Source: an uncultured bacterium (lineage in GTDB: Bacteria > Patescibacteriota > Minisyncoccia > Phycocordibacterales > UBA9973). From it: 14,741 nucleotides of DNA. Below the pieces are notes generated by a model that saw nothing but the letters and a program-made list of their open reading frames with translations, searched no databases and was not told the DNA's origin. The translations under genes were made by a program, and so were the position numbers. This document shows, piece by piece, positions 1 to 5,821 of this stretch (position 1 is the first letter of the stretch; each line of letters opens with the position of its first letter). Location: positions 1 through 14,741 of the forward strand of contig CAITEG010000067.1 of the NCBI GenBank assembly GCA_903891365.1, read 5' to 3'.

Positions 1-2048
1 AAGAATATTTCTTTACTTTCTTCTATGATGACATCAGCAAAACGAGACCAAGTATACTGGTATATCTTCTCACTTACGAGATAGAATTTATACTCTTCCA
101 TTTCTTTAGTTATATCTTTTATGAGAGCTTCTCTTTCTTCATTTAATATCTTTTCTCTATCTGTATAGTTAGAGAACTTTTCATTATATTTTATTTTATC
201 TGTACTACTCAAGACGAAACGAGTTATATTCCAAAGCTTGTTCGCATAATTCTTATAGGCTCTTATTTTGTCTTCGGACATCTTAGTATCATTCCCAGGA
301 CCTGTACCTACGATGAGGGACATACGGACAGCATCTGTCCCGTATTTAGCAGATACTTCAAGTGGATCCATCGCATTACCGAGGGATTTACTCATCTTGC
401 GCCCTTGTGCATCACGAACCACACCTTGTAGGTAGACTGTCTTAAATGGAATTTCTCCTAGTAGATAAGTACTCATAAGTATCATACGAGCTACCCAGAA
501 GAAAATGATATCGTGGGCTGTCTCAAGCATGCTTGTAGGATGATATGTTTTAAAGTCAGGTGCATTTAAGTCTGGCCATCCGAGAGTTGAGAATGTCCAA
601 AGACCAGAAGAGAACCAAGTATCGAGAGTATCAGAATCTTGTTCCCATCCTTCACCATCTGGTGCTTCTACTCCGCAATATATCTCTTCTCCTTTACTTG
701 TCGTGTGATCATTTTGTGATTTTACACGATACCAGACAGGGATTCGATGCCCGTACCATAGTTGGCGGGAGATACACCAGTCACGAAGATTTTCTATCCA
801 GTTGTAGTAAACTTTCTCAAAACGATCTGGAATTATATTTACTCCTCCACTACGAACAGCTTCAAGCATTAATTCCTTGAGTGTTTTGTTGCCTCTGTCT
901 GTTATTTGCTTATTCACATTTATGAACCATTGAAGTTTTGGAAGCGGTTCTATGATACCACCAGTGCGTTCAGCGGTAGATATGTTCTGAGTTGTTTCTA
1001 CTTCTTCTTTCATGAGGCCTTCATTCTTTAGCCACTCTGCTATTACAACTCTGGCGTCCGTTGTCTTCTTGTTTAAAATTCTTTCGTCGCCAACAGTCAT
1101 CTTCGCATATTCATTGATAACTTGCTTAGTTGGTAGGTTGTGTCTTCCTGCTATTTCCGCATCTATCTGACTGTGAGCGGGAGTGACTCCTAGTGCTCCT
1201 GTCCCAAAGTCCTTTTCTACGGCTTCATCCGCTATAATTTTAATTTCAAGCTTAACTCCACAGAAGTCTTCTATCATATAAGTTTTACCAACATACTCTT
1301 TATATCTTGGGTCTTCTGGATGCACTGCGACTGCAGTATCACCAACTTTTGTTTCCGGTCTTGTTGTAGAAATATAGACAGGGAAGTCTTTACTGTATTT
1401 GAATGTATAGAGTTTTGTTTTTCTTTCTTCGTGGATTATCTCATCATCAGAGATAACAGTCTGACCTTTAGGATCCCAGTTCACAATACGATGACCACGA
1501 TATATAAGTCCATCATCATACATTTTCTTGAAAGCAGTACGGACAGCAAAGTTTCTTTTTGCATCGAGAGTATAAGCTTCGCGTGACCAGTCGAGGGATG
1601 CCCCCATCTTTTTAGATTGGTTTACGATAGTGTCGTGACTTTCTTGGGCAAATTTTTCAACTCTTTTAAGAAATTCTTCTCTACCTAAGTCTGTTTTTCT
1701 TTTACCTTCTTCTTTTTCAAGAATCTTCTCTACTTTTGCTTGAGTAGCGATAGCAGCGTGGTCAGTACCTGGAAGCCAGAGAGTTCTCTTGCCTTGCATA
1801 CGAGCAAAGCGAACCATGATGTCTTCGATGGTAAGCATCGAAGCGTGGCCTATATGTAGAGTTCCTGTGACATTTGGAGGGGGAAGAACCATAGAGAAAA
1901 CTTTAGCATCCTTATCTGTCACACCTTTTTCTATACAGACATCAGGGTTAAAAAAGCCACTCTCTTCCCATAGTTTATAAATACGATCTTCGGTTTCCTT
2001 TGGGTCGTATGGTTTAAGTAGTTTGGGGTCTATATCTGGTTCAATCAT
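1..2048 (-). CDS. valS: Valyl-tRNA synthetase, C-terminus beyond the window edge
   Basis: Class I aminoacyl-tRNA synthetase that charges tRNA-Val with valine in the cytoplasm and edits mischarged threonine. Translating the minus strand gives an open frame of about 682 residues starting MIEPDIDPKLLKPYDPKETE. The ATP-binding signature PPPNVTGTLHIGHASM lies near residues 55-70, the editing-domain motif STTRPET lies mid-protein, and DAQGRKMSKSLGN near residue 550 is the KMSKS loop. The anticodon-binding and coiled-coil C-terminus is missing because the gene runs off the left edge. The ATG at 2046-2048 is chosen because the normal ValRS N-terminus begins there and a promoter with a -10 box 6 nt upstream fits a leaderless start. 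No frameshift was seen. It is transcribed divergently from the small gene at 2171. Confidence 0.96.
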   Translation of the reverse strand, partial: MIEPDIDPKLLKPYDPKETEDRIYKLWEESGFFNPDVCIEKGVTDKDAKVFSMVLPPPNVTGTLHIGHASMLTIEDIMVRFARMQGKRTLWLPGTDHAAIATQAKVEKILEKEEGKRKTDLGREEFLKRVEKFAQESHDTIVNQSKKMGASLDWSREAYTLDAKRNFAVRTAFKKMYDDGLIYRGHRIVNWDPKGQTVISDDEIIHEERKTKLYTFKYSKDFPVYISTTRPETKVGDTAVAVHPEDPRYKEYVGKTYMIEDFCGVKLEIKIIADEAVEKDFGTGALGVTPAHSQIDAEIAGRHNLPTKQVINEYAKMTVGDERILNKKTTDARVVIAEWLKNEGLMKEEVETTQNISTAERTGGIIEPLPKLQWFINVNKQITDRGNKTLKELMLEAVRSGGVNIIPDRFEKVYYNWIENLRDWCISRQLWYGHRIPVWYRVKSQNDHTTSKGEEIYCGVEAPDGEGWEQDSDTLDTWFSSGLWTFSTLGWPDLNAPDFKTYHPTSMLETAHDIIFFWVARMILMSTYLLGEIPFKTVYLQGVVRDAQGRKMSKSLGNAMDPLEVSAKYGTDAVRMSLIVGTGPGNDTKMSEDKIRAYKNYANKLWNITRFVLSSTDKIKYNEKFSNYTDREKILNEEREALIKDITKEMEEYKFYLVSEKIYQYTWSRFADVIIEESKEIF

Positions 2049-2054
2049 ATATAG

Positions 2055-2083
2055 AATATAACACTTTCAGCCTTATTTTTCAA
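2055..2083 (-). promoter_or_regulatory. valS promoter, leaderless type
   Basis: On the minus strand TTGAAA (2083-2078), a 17-nt spacer and TATATT (2060-2055) match sigma-70 boxes at 5/6 positions each. Only 6 nt (CTATAT) separate the -10 box from the valS ATG, so transcription should begin at or next to the start codon. Inferred from sequence only. Confidence 0.7.
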
Positions 2084-2096
2084 AGATATATGTTAC

Positions 2097-2125
2097 TTGA
2101 CAAACCACTTTAAATATGATATTAT
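2097..2125 (+). promoter_or_regulatory. Promoter of the small unknown gene at 2171
   Basis: A perfect TTGACA (2097-2102), a 17-nt spacer and TATTAT (2120-2125) form a strong sigma-70-like promoter. It is placed back to back with the valS promoter, with only 13 nt between the two -35 boxes. Transcription from about 2132 would give an AT-rich leader of about 40 nt, unlike the leaderless promoters elsewhere in the window. Confidence 0.65.
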
Positions 2126-2170
2126 TAAATGAAATAAAAATGTTTTTAATAACCAATTAAATATATAAAG

Positions 2171-2458
2171 ATGAAAAGAGTAGAATTAATAATTTCTTCT
2201 GATTATTCTAAAGAGCATCATTTTATCGAAATTGATAATATGGATGACTTAAAAAAAGAGATTTTGGATTTTTTAAAAACCGCCAATCGATACAGAGGTA
2301 TTGATATTGAAAAGGAAATTAAAAAAATTGGTATCTCTGAGTCCAAATCATTTTGGCCGGAAGAAGTTGATAAATGGATTCCTTTATTGAAATTTTTAAA
2401 GAAAGAATTCAAAGAAGTTAGTGGGATACATTACATTGGTATTTTTAGAAAAATTTAA
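2171..2458 (+). CDS. Small hypothetical protein in its own transcription unit
   Basis: A 95-residue protein I do not recognise. It is charged and lysine/glutamate-rich, with no signal peptide or membrane segment, so it is probably a soluble cytoplasmic alpha/beta protein. The N-terminus (KRVELIISSDYSKEHHFIEI) reads like a beta hairpin, the middle like amphipathic helices (DDLKKEILDFLKTANRY, then EEVDKWIPLLKFLKKEF), and the end (IHYIGIFRKI) like a last strand. The ATG at 2171 is the only reasonable start; there is no clear Shine-Dalgarno sequence. The gene is more AT-rich than its neighbours. It sits alone between a near-consensus promoter and a hairpin terminator, and between two minus-strand translation genes. 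That layout suggests an independently acquired cargo gene, but the function is unknown. The opposite-strand reading frame is treated as a shadow. Confidence 0.7.
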   Translation: MKRVELIISSDYSKEHHFIEIDNMDDLKKEILDFLKTANRYRGIDIEKEIKKIGISESKSFWPEEVDKWIPLLKFLKKEFKEVSGIHYIGIFRKI

Positions 2459-2470
2459 ATTTTAACAAGG

Positions 2471-2509
2471 AAGGCACGTCTAATTTATTAGAAACGGCCT
2501 TTTCTTTTT
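2471..2509 (+). terminator. Intrinsic terminator after the small gene, possibly bidirectional
   Basis: AAGGC (2471-2475) pairs with GCCTT (2497-2501), and an inner TCTAA (2479-2483) pairs with TTAGA (2487-2491), separated by a small internal loop. A T-rich run (TTTTTCTTTT, 2500-2509) follows. It lies between the converging ends of the small gene and tsaD. The minus-strand reading of the same hairpin is followed by a weaker AT-rich tail, so it may serve both genes. Confidence 0.6.
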
Positions 2510-3710
2510 ATAAACTCAAATTTCCCTGAGCTTTGATGGAACTCATTCTTTTTACAAACTTTTTATTTTTGGCTTGGTAGTATCCGGCGATGGCTATCAT
2601 GAGGGCATTGTCGCCAGTGAGTTGTTTTGAAGGGAAGTGTATTTTAACACTAGTGAAGTCCGACTTCACTAGATTCTTTATTTCTTTTGTCATGACTTCT
2701 TGCAGGTAAGTATTGGCAGAGACTCCACCTCCGATGATGATAGTTTTTATCTTGTATTCTTTTATTGCCTTTATTGTTTTATATACAAGAGTCTCTACTA
2801 CAGAGTCTTCGAATTCTCTAGCTATTTTTTGTTTTACTTTTTCGTTTTCAAGTATATTTGGATTCTTCTCTTTCATGTCTCGTATCAAGTATAGTACAGA
2901 AGTTTTCAATCCGGAAAATGAAAAATCATAATCTTTAGAATGAATCATAGGGCGGGGCAATACTATCTCTGGTATTTCACTCGAAATGTTATTCCCGTCA
3001 GCACACAATCTCGGCTCTTGTCTCACGACACGATTTACTAATCGGCCCTCCGTAAGGCTTCCTGGAACAACATTTTCTCGCTTCATACCAGAGCGCTCCT
3101 CTTTAGCCAACTTTGAAACCTCTGGTCCTCCAGGGTAAGGAAGCCCGAGCATACGAGCGACTTTGTCGAAGGCTTCGCCGGCAGCATCGTCGCGAGTCTG
3201 GCCAATCTTTTTATACTTCATTCCTTCTTTAACAAGTACGAGTTCAGTATGTCCACCGGAGACAAGTAAAGAAAGCATGGGGAACATATCACTTTTTATC
3301 TCCACTGTGAAGTTTTTTGTTTTCTTTGGGAAGATAGAGAAGACGTGTCCCTCCATATGGTTCACTGGGACTATAGGAATTTTATATTTTTTATTGAGTT
3401 CTTTGGCGAAGACTATCCCAGTCCAGAGCGCAGGTTCAAGTCCAGGACCGACGGTCACTGCTATCGCATCTATTTTCTCAATTTTTAGTTTGGATTGTTT
3501 TAGAACTCTTTCGAATATTAGTGGCAAGTTCTTTATATGCTCTCTTTTGGCGATAGCAGGGAAGACTCCTCCATAAGGTATATGAATAGCAATCTGGGAA
3601 GAAATTTCATTCCCAAGGACTTTGAATTTTATTTTTTTACCGTCCTTTTTGGTCTCAACGATGGCTATTGCTGTCTCATCGCAGGAGGTTTCTATTGCCA
3701 ATATGTTCAT
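2508..3710 (-). CDS. tsaD: tRNA N6-threonylcarbamoyladenosine transferase TsaD with inserted palindromic elements
   Basis: Kae1/YgjD-family ASKHA protein that transfers the threonylcarbamoyl group from TC-AMP to A37 of ANN-decoding tRNAs, working with TsaB and TsaE. The N-terminus MNILAIETSCDET is the family signature. NHMEGH at 117-122 supplies metal-binding His118 and His122. SGGHTELV, DDAAGEAFDKVARMLGLPYPGGP, YDFSFSGLKT, GGGVSAN and TGDNALMIA follow in order. The start is taken at 3710 rather than an upstream ATG at 3746, because the family begins MxILAIETS and a -10 box lies 6 nt upstream. At 400 residues it is about 60 longer than E. coli TsaD (337). Most of the excess is residues 206-248, between KLAKE and LPRPM, where relatives have a short loop; this part carries a long inverted repeat. 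A second small palindrome encodes NLVKSDFT (346-353). The frame stays open through both, so the gene is probably functional. Confidence 0.95.
   Translation of the reverse strand: MNILAIETSCDETAIAIVETKKDGKKIKFKVLGNEISSQIAIHIPYGGVFPAIAKREHIKNLPLIFERVLKQSKLKIEKIDAIAVTVGPGLEPALWTGIVFAKELNKKYKIPIVPVNHMEGHVFSIFPKKTKNFTVEIKSDMFPMLSLLVSGGHTELVLVKEGMKYKKIGQTRDDAAGEAFDKVARMLGLPYPGGPEVSKLAKEERSGMKRENVVPGSLTEGRLVNRVVRQEPRLCADGNNISSEIPEIVLPRPMIHSKDYDFSFSGLKTSVLYLIRDMKEKNPNILENEKVKQKIAREFEDSVVETLVYKTIKAIKEYKIKTIIIGGGVSANTYLQEVMTKEIKNLVKSDFTSVKIHFPSKQLTGDNALMIAIAGYYQAKNKKFVKRMSSIKAQGNLSL
2650..2672 (-). repeat. Short palindromic element in tsaD (GAAGTCGGACTTC core)
   Basis: A perfect 23-nt inverted repeat with 11-nt arms around one central base. 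On the coding strand it is CTAGT + GAAGTCGGACTTC + ACTAG. Together with the preceding AAT, the same 26 nt occur in murD, also on the coding strand and in the same reading frame (N-L-V-K-S-D-F-T). It sits in a poorly conserved loop before the last TsaD motifs. Confidence 0.85.
2967..3093 (-). repeat. Large in-frame palindromic insertion in tsaD
   Basis: Outer arms CTCTGGTAT (2967-2975) and ATACCAGAG (3085-3093) are exact inverted copies. Inside them, a 12-nt arm (2984-2995) matches 3064-3075 in inverted orientation at 11 of 12 positions. The interior contains a small hairpin CGATT-TACT-AATCG and is about half GC (36 of 68 by count), above the surrounding gene. It adds about 41 residues to TsaD at a loop where relatives have about 10. 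The structure recalls Rickettsia palindromic elements, which also insert in frame in genes. It shares no obvious sequence with the short GAAGTC family. Confidence 0.7.
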
Positions 3711-3716
3711 ATTTGC

Positions 3717-3746
3717 ACTATAACACCCCATAGTAAATTTTGGCAA
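3717..3746 (-). promoter_or_regulatory. tsaD promoter, leaderless type
   Basis: Minus-strand TTGCCA (3746-3741), an 18-nt spacer and TATAGT (3722-3717) resemble sigma-70 boxes. The -10 box ends 6 nt (GCAAAT) before the chosen ATG at 3710, supporting that start and a leaderless mRNA. The -35 box lies inside an inverted-repeat arm that may be an operator. Confidence 0.65.
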
Positions 3747-3788
3747 TGGTCTATTATTTTAAGGTTTTTATCAAATTTTGCCAAAATT
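3736..3788. promoter_or_regulatory. Paired inverted repeat, possible operator between tsaD and the CMP kinase gene
   Basis: AATTTTGGCAA (3736-3746) and TTGCCAAAATT (3778-3788) are exact 11-nt inverted copies 31 nt apart. The right copy is itself part of a perfect 15-nt palindrome AATTTTGCCAAAATT (3774-3788). The left copy is a partial version of the same palindrome and covers the tsaD -35 box. This is the arrangement expected of two sites for a dimeric repressor. No regulator is identified, and AT-rich chance symmetry cannot be excluded. Confidence 0.4.
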
Positions 3789-3817
3789 ATTACGGGGCAC
3801 GTAATGTTTTTTATTTG
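3789..3817 (+). other. Terminator-like hairpin upstream of the CMP kinase promoter
   Basis: ATTACG (3789-3794) and CGTAAT (3800-3805) form a 6-bp stem with loop GGGCA, followed by G and a T-rich run (TTTTTTATTT, 3807-3816). This resembles an intrinsic terminator on the plus strand, yet no plus-strand gene ends here. It could be a regulatory symmetry element or mark the end of an unseen short transcript. Confidence 0.3.
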
Positions 3818-3827
3818 TTGGTCATTA

Positions 3828-3836
3828 TGTTAGAAT
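3828..3836 (+). promoter_or_regulatory. Extended -10 promoter of the CMP kinase-mur operon, leaderless type
   Basis: TGTTAGAAT (3828-3836) is an extended -10 element (TG-N-TAGAAT). No good -35 box is visible at the right distance. Exactly 6 nt (GAATTT) separate it from the ATG at 3843, so the transcript probably starts on the start codon. Confidence 0.6.
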
Positions 3837-3842
3837 GAATTT

Positions 3843-4421
3843 ATGAATAAAAAGCATATAATCACGATTGCAGGTTCACTCGGTAGTGGTAAGTCTTCAA
3901 CAGCTAAGAGAGTTTCAGAGCTTTTAAACTATAAGCATTTTTCTACCGGTGATTTTATGCGCTCTATTGCAGATGAAAAAGGTGTTCCTCTTACTGAATT
4001 AAGTAAAATGGCTGAGACTGATCTCTCTATAGATAAGATTCTCGATGATAGGAATATAGAAGTAGGACAGATGGAGAACGTCGTTCTTGATTCTCGTCTC
4101 GGTTTTCATTTTATACCAGAATCTTTTAAAGTATTTCTAGATTTAGACCCTATACTTGCCTCAGAGAGAATTCTTCAAGACAAGAATTTTAATCCAAATA
4201 GACACAAAGAGTCAGATGGAAGTTTCGATACACCAGAAAGTATAAAAGAGAAGATTAACTTTCGTTTGGATAGTGAAAGGAAAAGGTATAAAGAACTTTA
4301 TAATATAGAAGATCATACAGCTCATGAGAACTTTGATTTAGTGATAAATACAGAAAAGATTCCACTAGAAGAGGTATGTAAAAAAGTTATAGAAGAATAT
4401 AATAATTGGTTAAATAAGTAA
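3843..4421 (+). CDS. cmk: CMP kinase, archaeal/CmkB-like
   Basis: Predicted P-loop nucleoside monophosphate kinase that phosphorylates CMP/dCMP with ATP. The Walker A motif GSLGSGKSS lies near residues 11-19. It is followed by a family-typical helix-strand stretch (YKHFSTGDFMRSIADEKGVPLTELSKMAETDLSIDKILDDR, residues about 30-70). VVLDSRLGFHF (about 80-90) is the core strand, and FLDLDPILASERI leads into the lid. At 192 residues and with the S-T-G-D-F-M pattern it resembles the short archaeal-type kinase rather than the about 225-residue E. coli Cmk. It heads the mur gene run: its stop is 2 nt before the murE ATG, and its own extended -10 box suggests it is the first gene of the operon. A related NMP or shikimate-type kinase remains possible. 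Confidence 0.82.
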   Translation: MNKKHIITIAGSLGSGKSSTAKRVSELLNYKHFSTGDFMRSIADEKGVPLTELSKMAETDLSIDKILDDRNIEVGQMENVVLDSRLGFHFIPESFKVFLDLDPILASERILQDKNFNPNRHKESDGSFDTPESIKEKINFRLDSERKRYKELYNIEDHTAHENFDLVINTEKIPLEEVCKKVIEEYNNWLNK

Positions 4422-4423
4422 TT

Positions 4424-5821
4424 ATGAAAATATTAAGTGACGTACTAAACGATATAGTTATCCTTCATACTCGAGGCAATGTCGAAGCTCCTGTATCTTC
4501 TGTGTCTCTTGATTCTAGAACTATAGTACAGCACTCACTCTTTGTAGCTCTTTCTGGAAATGTAGTTGACGGGCATATCTTTATAGACGAGGTTATAAAG
4601 AAAGGCGCGACCACGATAGTCTACGAGAATGATCCTAAAGAATTTGTTCATGGAGTTAATTATATAAAAGTAGCTGATACACACGATGCAGTAGGTATCA
4701 TCGCAAGTAATTTCTACGATAATCCTTCACAAAAGATGAAGCTTGTCGGTGTCACAGGTACGAATGGCAAGACGACTACAGCCACTCTTCTTCATCAGCT
4801 CTTTCGAGACTTGGGGCACAAAGCTGGAATGATAGGGACAGTTGTGAATAAAGTAAACGATAAATCATACGAAGCAAGTCGCACGACGCCAGATCCTATA
4901 ACTCTGAACGAACTTCTCGCAGAGATGGTGGACGATGGTTGCGGGTATTGCTTTATGGAAGTGTCTTCTCATTCTGTTTGTGAGAAGAGAATTTCAGGAC
5001 TTCGCTTTGTCGGAGGGATATTTACCAACCTTACTCTCGATCACCTCGACTACCATAAGACAATTGAGAATTATTGTGATGCAAAGAAAGGCTTCTTTGA
5101 TATTCTGCCAGCTACAGGTTTTGCTATTGCAAACATAGACGACGAGAGAGGCCTCTATATGCTAAGTACTACAAAAGCTAAAACCTATACTTTGAGTTTG
5201 AAGAAAGAAGCAGACTTTACAGAAAGGTTATCTTCAAAGCTTATTGGAGAATTTAATATTTATAATATTTTAGGAGTCTATGCCGCAGCTGTTTTACTTG
5301 GAGAAGATAAAGAAAAAGTAAAAGATATTATAAAAACTCTAGAGCCCGTCCCTGGACGATTCCAATATATAAAAAGCGAGACAGACGTTACTGGTATAGT
5401 AGACTATGCTCACTCTCCTGATGCACTTGAGAATGTTCTCCGAACAACAAATGAGATGAAAGGTACAGGCAAGATTATTTCAATAGTTGGTTGTGGAGGA
5501 GACAGAGACCGAAGCAAGCGCCCGATAATGGCTAAGCTCGGTTATGATATGAGTGATATTCTTATACTTACATCGGACAATCCTCGTACAGAGAAGCCTG
5601 AAAACATACTAGAAGAGATGAGGAAAGGAATAGAAGGGTTACCAGAAGATAAAGTTTATATTATAGAAGATCGACATGAAGCGATAGAGAAGGCTTGCTT
5701 CCTTGCTACACCTGGGGATTTTATACTTATCGCTGGTAAGGGGCACGAAACTTATCAAGAAGTGAATGGAGTCAAAACTCATTTTGACGATATGGAGGAG
5801 TTAAAAAAGAATCTTAAATAA
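4424..5821 (+). CDS. murE: UDP-MurNAc-L-Ala-D-Glu ligase MurE, probably meso-diaminopimelate adding
   Basis: Cytoplasmic Mur ligase that adds the third amino acid to the peptidoglycan precursor, using ATP. The N-terminal UDP-binding domain has SVSLDSRTIVQHSLFVAL (about 26-43). The central ATPase domain has GTNGKTT at 112-118, with Lys116 as the P-loop lysine. LDHLDYHKTIENYCDAK ends at Lys221, the position of the usual carbamylated lysine. The C-terminal domain has GIVDYAHSPDALENVL and GCGGDRDRSKRP. SDNPR, with DNPR at 385-388, is the signature associated with meso-diaminopimelate rather than lysine. The length of 465 residues is slightly short of the usual 480-500. No palindromic insertion was found in it, unlike murD and murC. 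Its TAA overlaps the murD ATG by one base (TAATG), which suggests translational coupling. Confidence 0.95.
   Translation: MKILSDVLNDIVILHTRGNVEAPVSSVSLDSRTIVQHSLFVALSGNVVDGHIFIDEVIKKGATTIVYENDPKEFVHGVNYIKVADTHDAVGIIASNFYDNPSQKMKLVGVTGTNGKTTTATLLHQLFRDLGHKAGMIGTVVNKVNDKSYEASRTTPDPITLNELLAEMVDDGCGYCFMEVSSHSVCEKRISGLRFVGGIFTNLTLDHLDYHKTIENYCDAKKGFFDILPATGFAIANIDDERGLYMLSTTKAKTYTLSLKKEADFTERLSSKLIGEFNIYNILGVYAAAVLLGEDKEKVKDIIKTLEPVPGRFQYIKSETDVTGIVDYAHSPDALENVLRTTNEMKGTGKIISIVGCGGDRDRSKRPIMAKLGYDMSDILILTSDNPRTEKPENILEEMRKGIEGLPEDKVYIIEDRHEAIEKACFLATPGDFILIAGKGHETYQEVNGVKTHFDDMEELKKNLK

Noticed and set aside
560..880. 106-residue plus-strand reading frame opposite valS
   Set aside because: It lies fully within conserved minus-strand ValRS coding sequence, and the peptide resembles no protein family I know. 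It is a shadow frame.
1823..1843. Perfect 8-nt inverted repeat CTTCGATG-GTAAG-CATCGAAG inside valS
   Set aside because: It encodes the conserved ASMLTIEDIM region right after HIGH, where protein sequence dictates the bases. It lacks the shared core of the palindrome family and adds no extra residues.
2129..2137. Mini reading frame ATGAAATAA just after the -10 box of the small gene
   Set aside because: Two codons, starting before the predicted transcription start at about 2132. It is probably a chance occurrence in AT-rich leader DNA.
3163..3576. 137-residue plus-strand reading frame opposite tsaD
   Set aside because: It is antisense to conserved TsaD motifs, has no promoter or plausible protein signature, and is a shadow frame.
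3711..3746. Upstream start of tsaD at 3746, adding 12 residues
   Set aside because: The family begins MxILAIETS, and the upstream codons would overlap the promoter (-10 box at 3717-3722).
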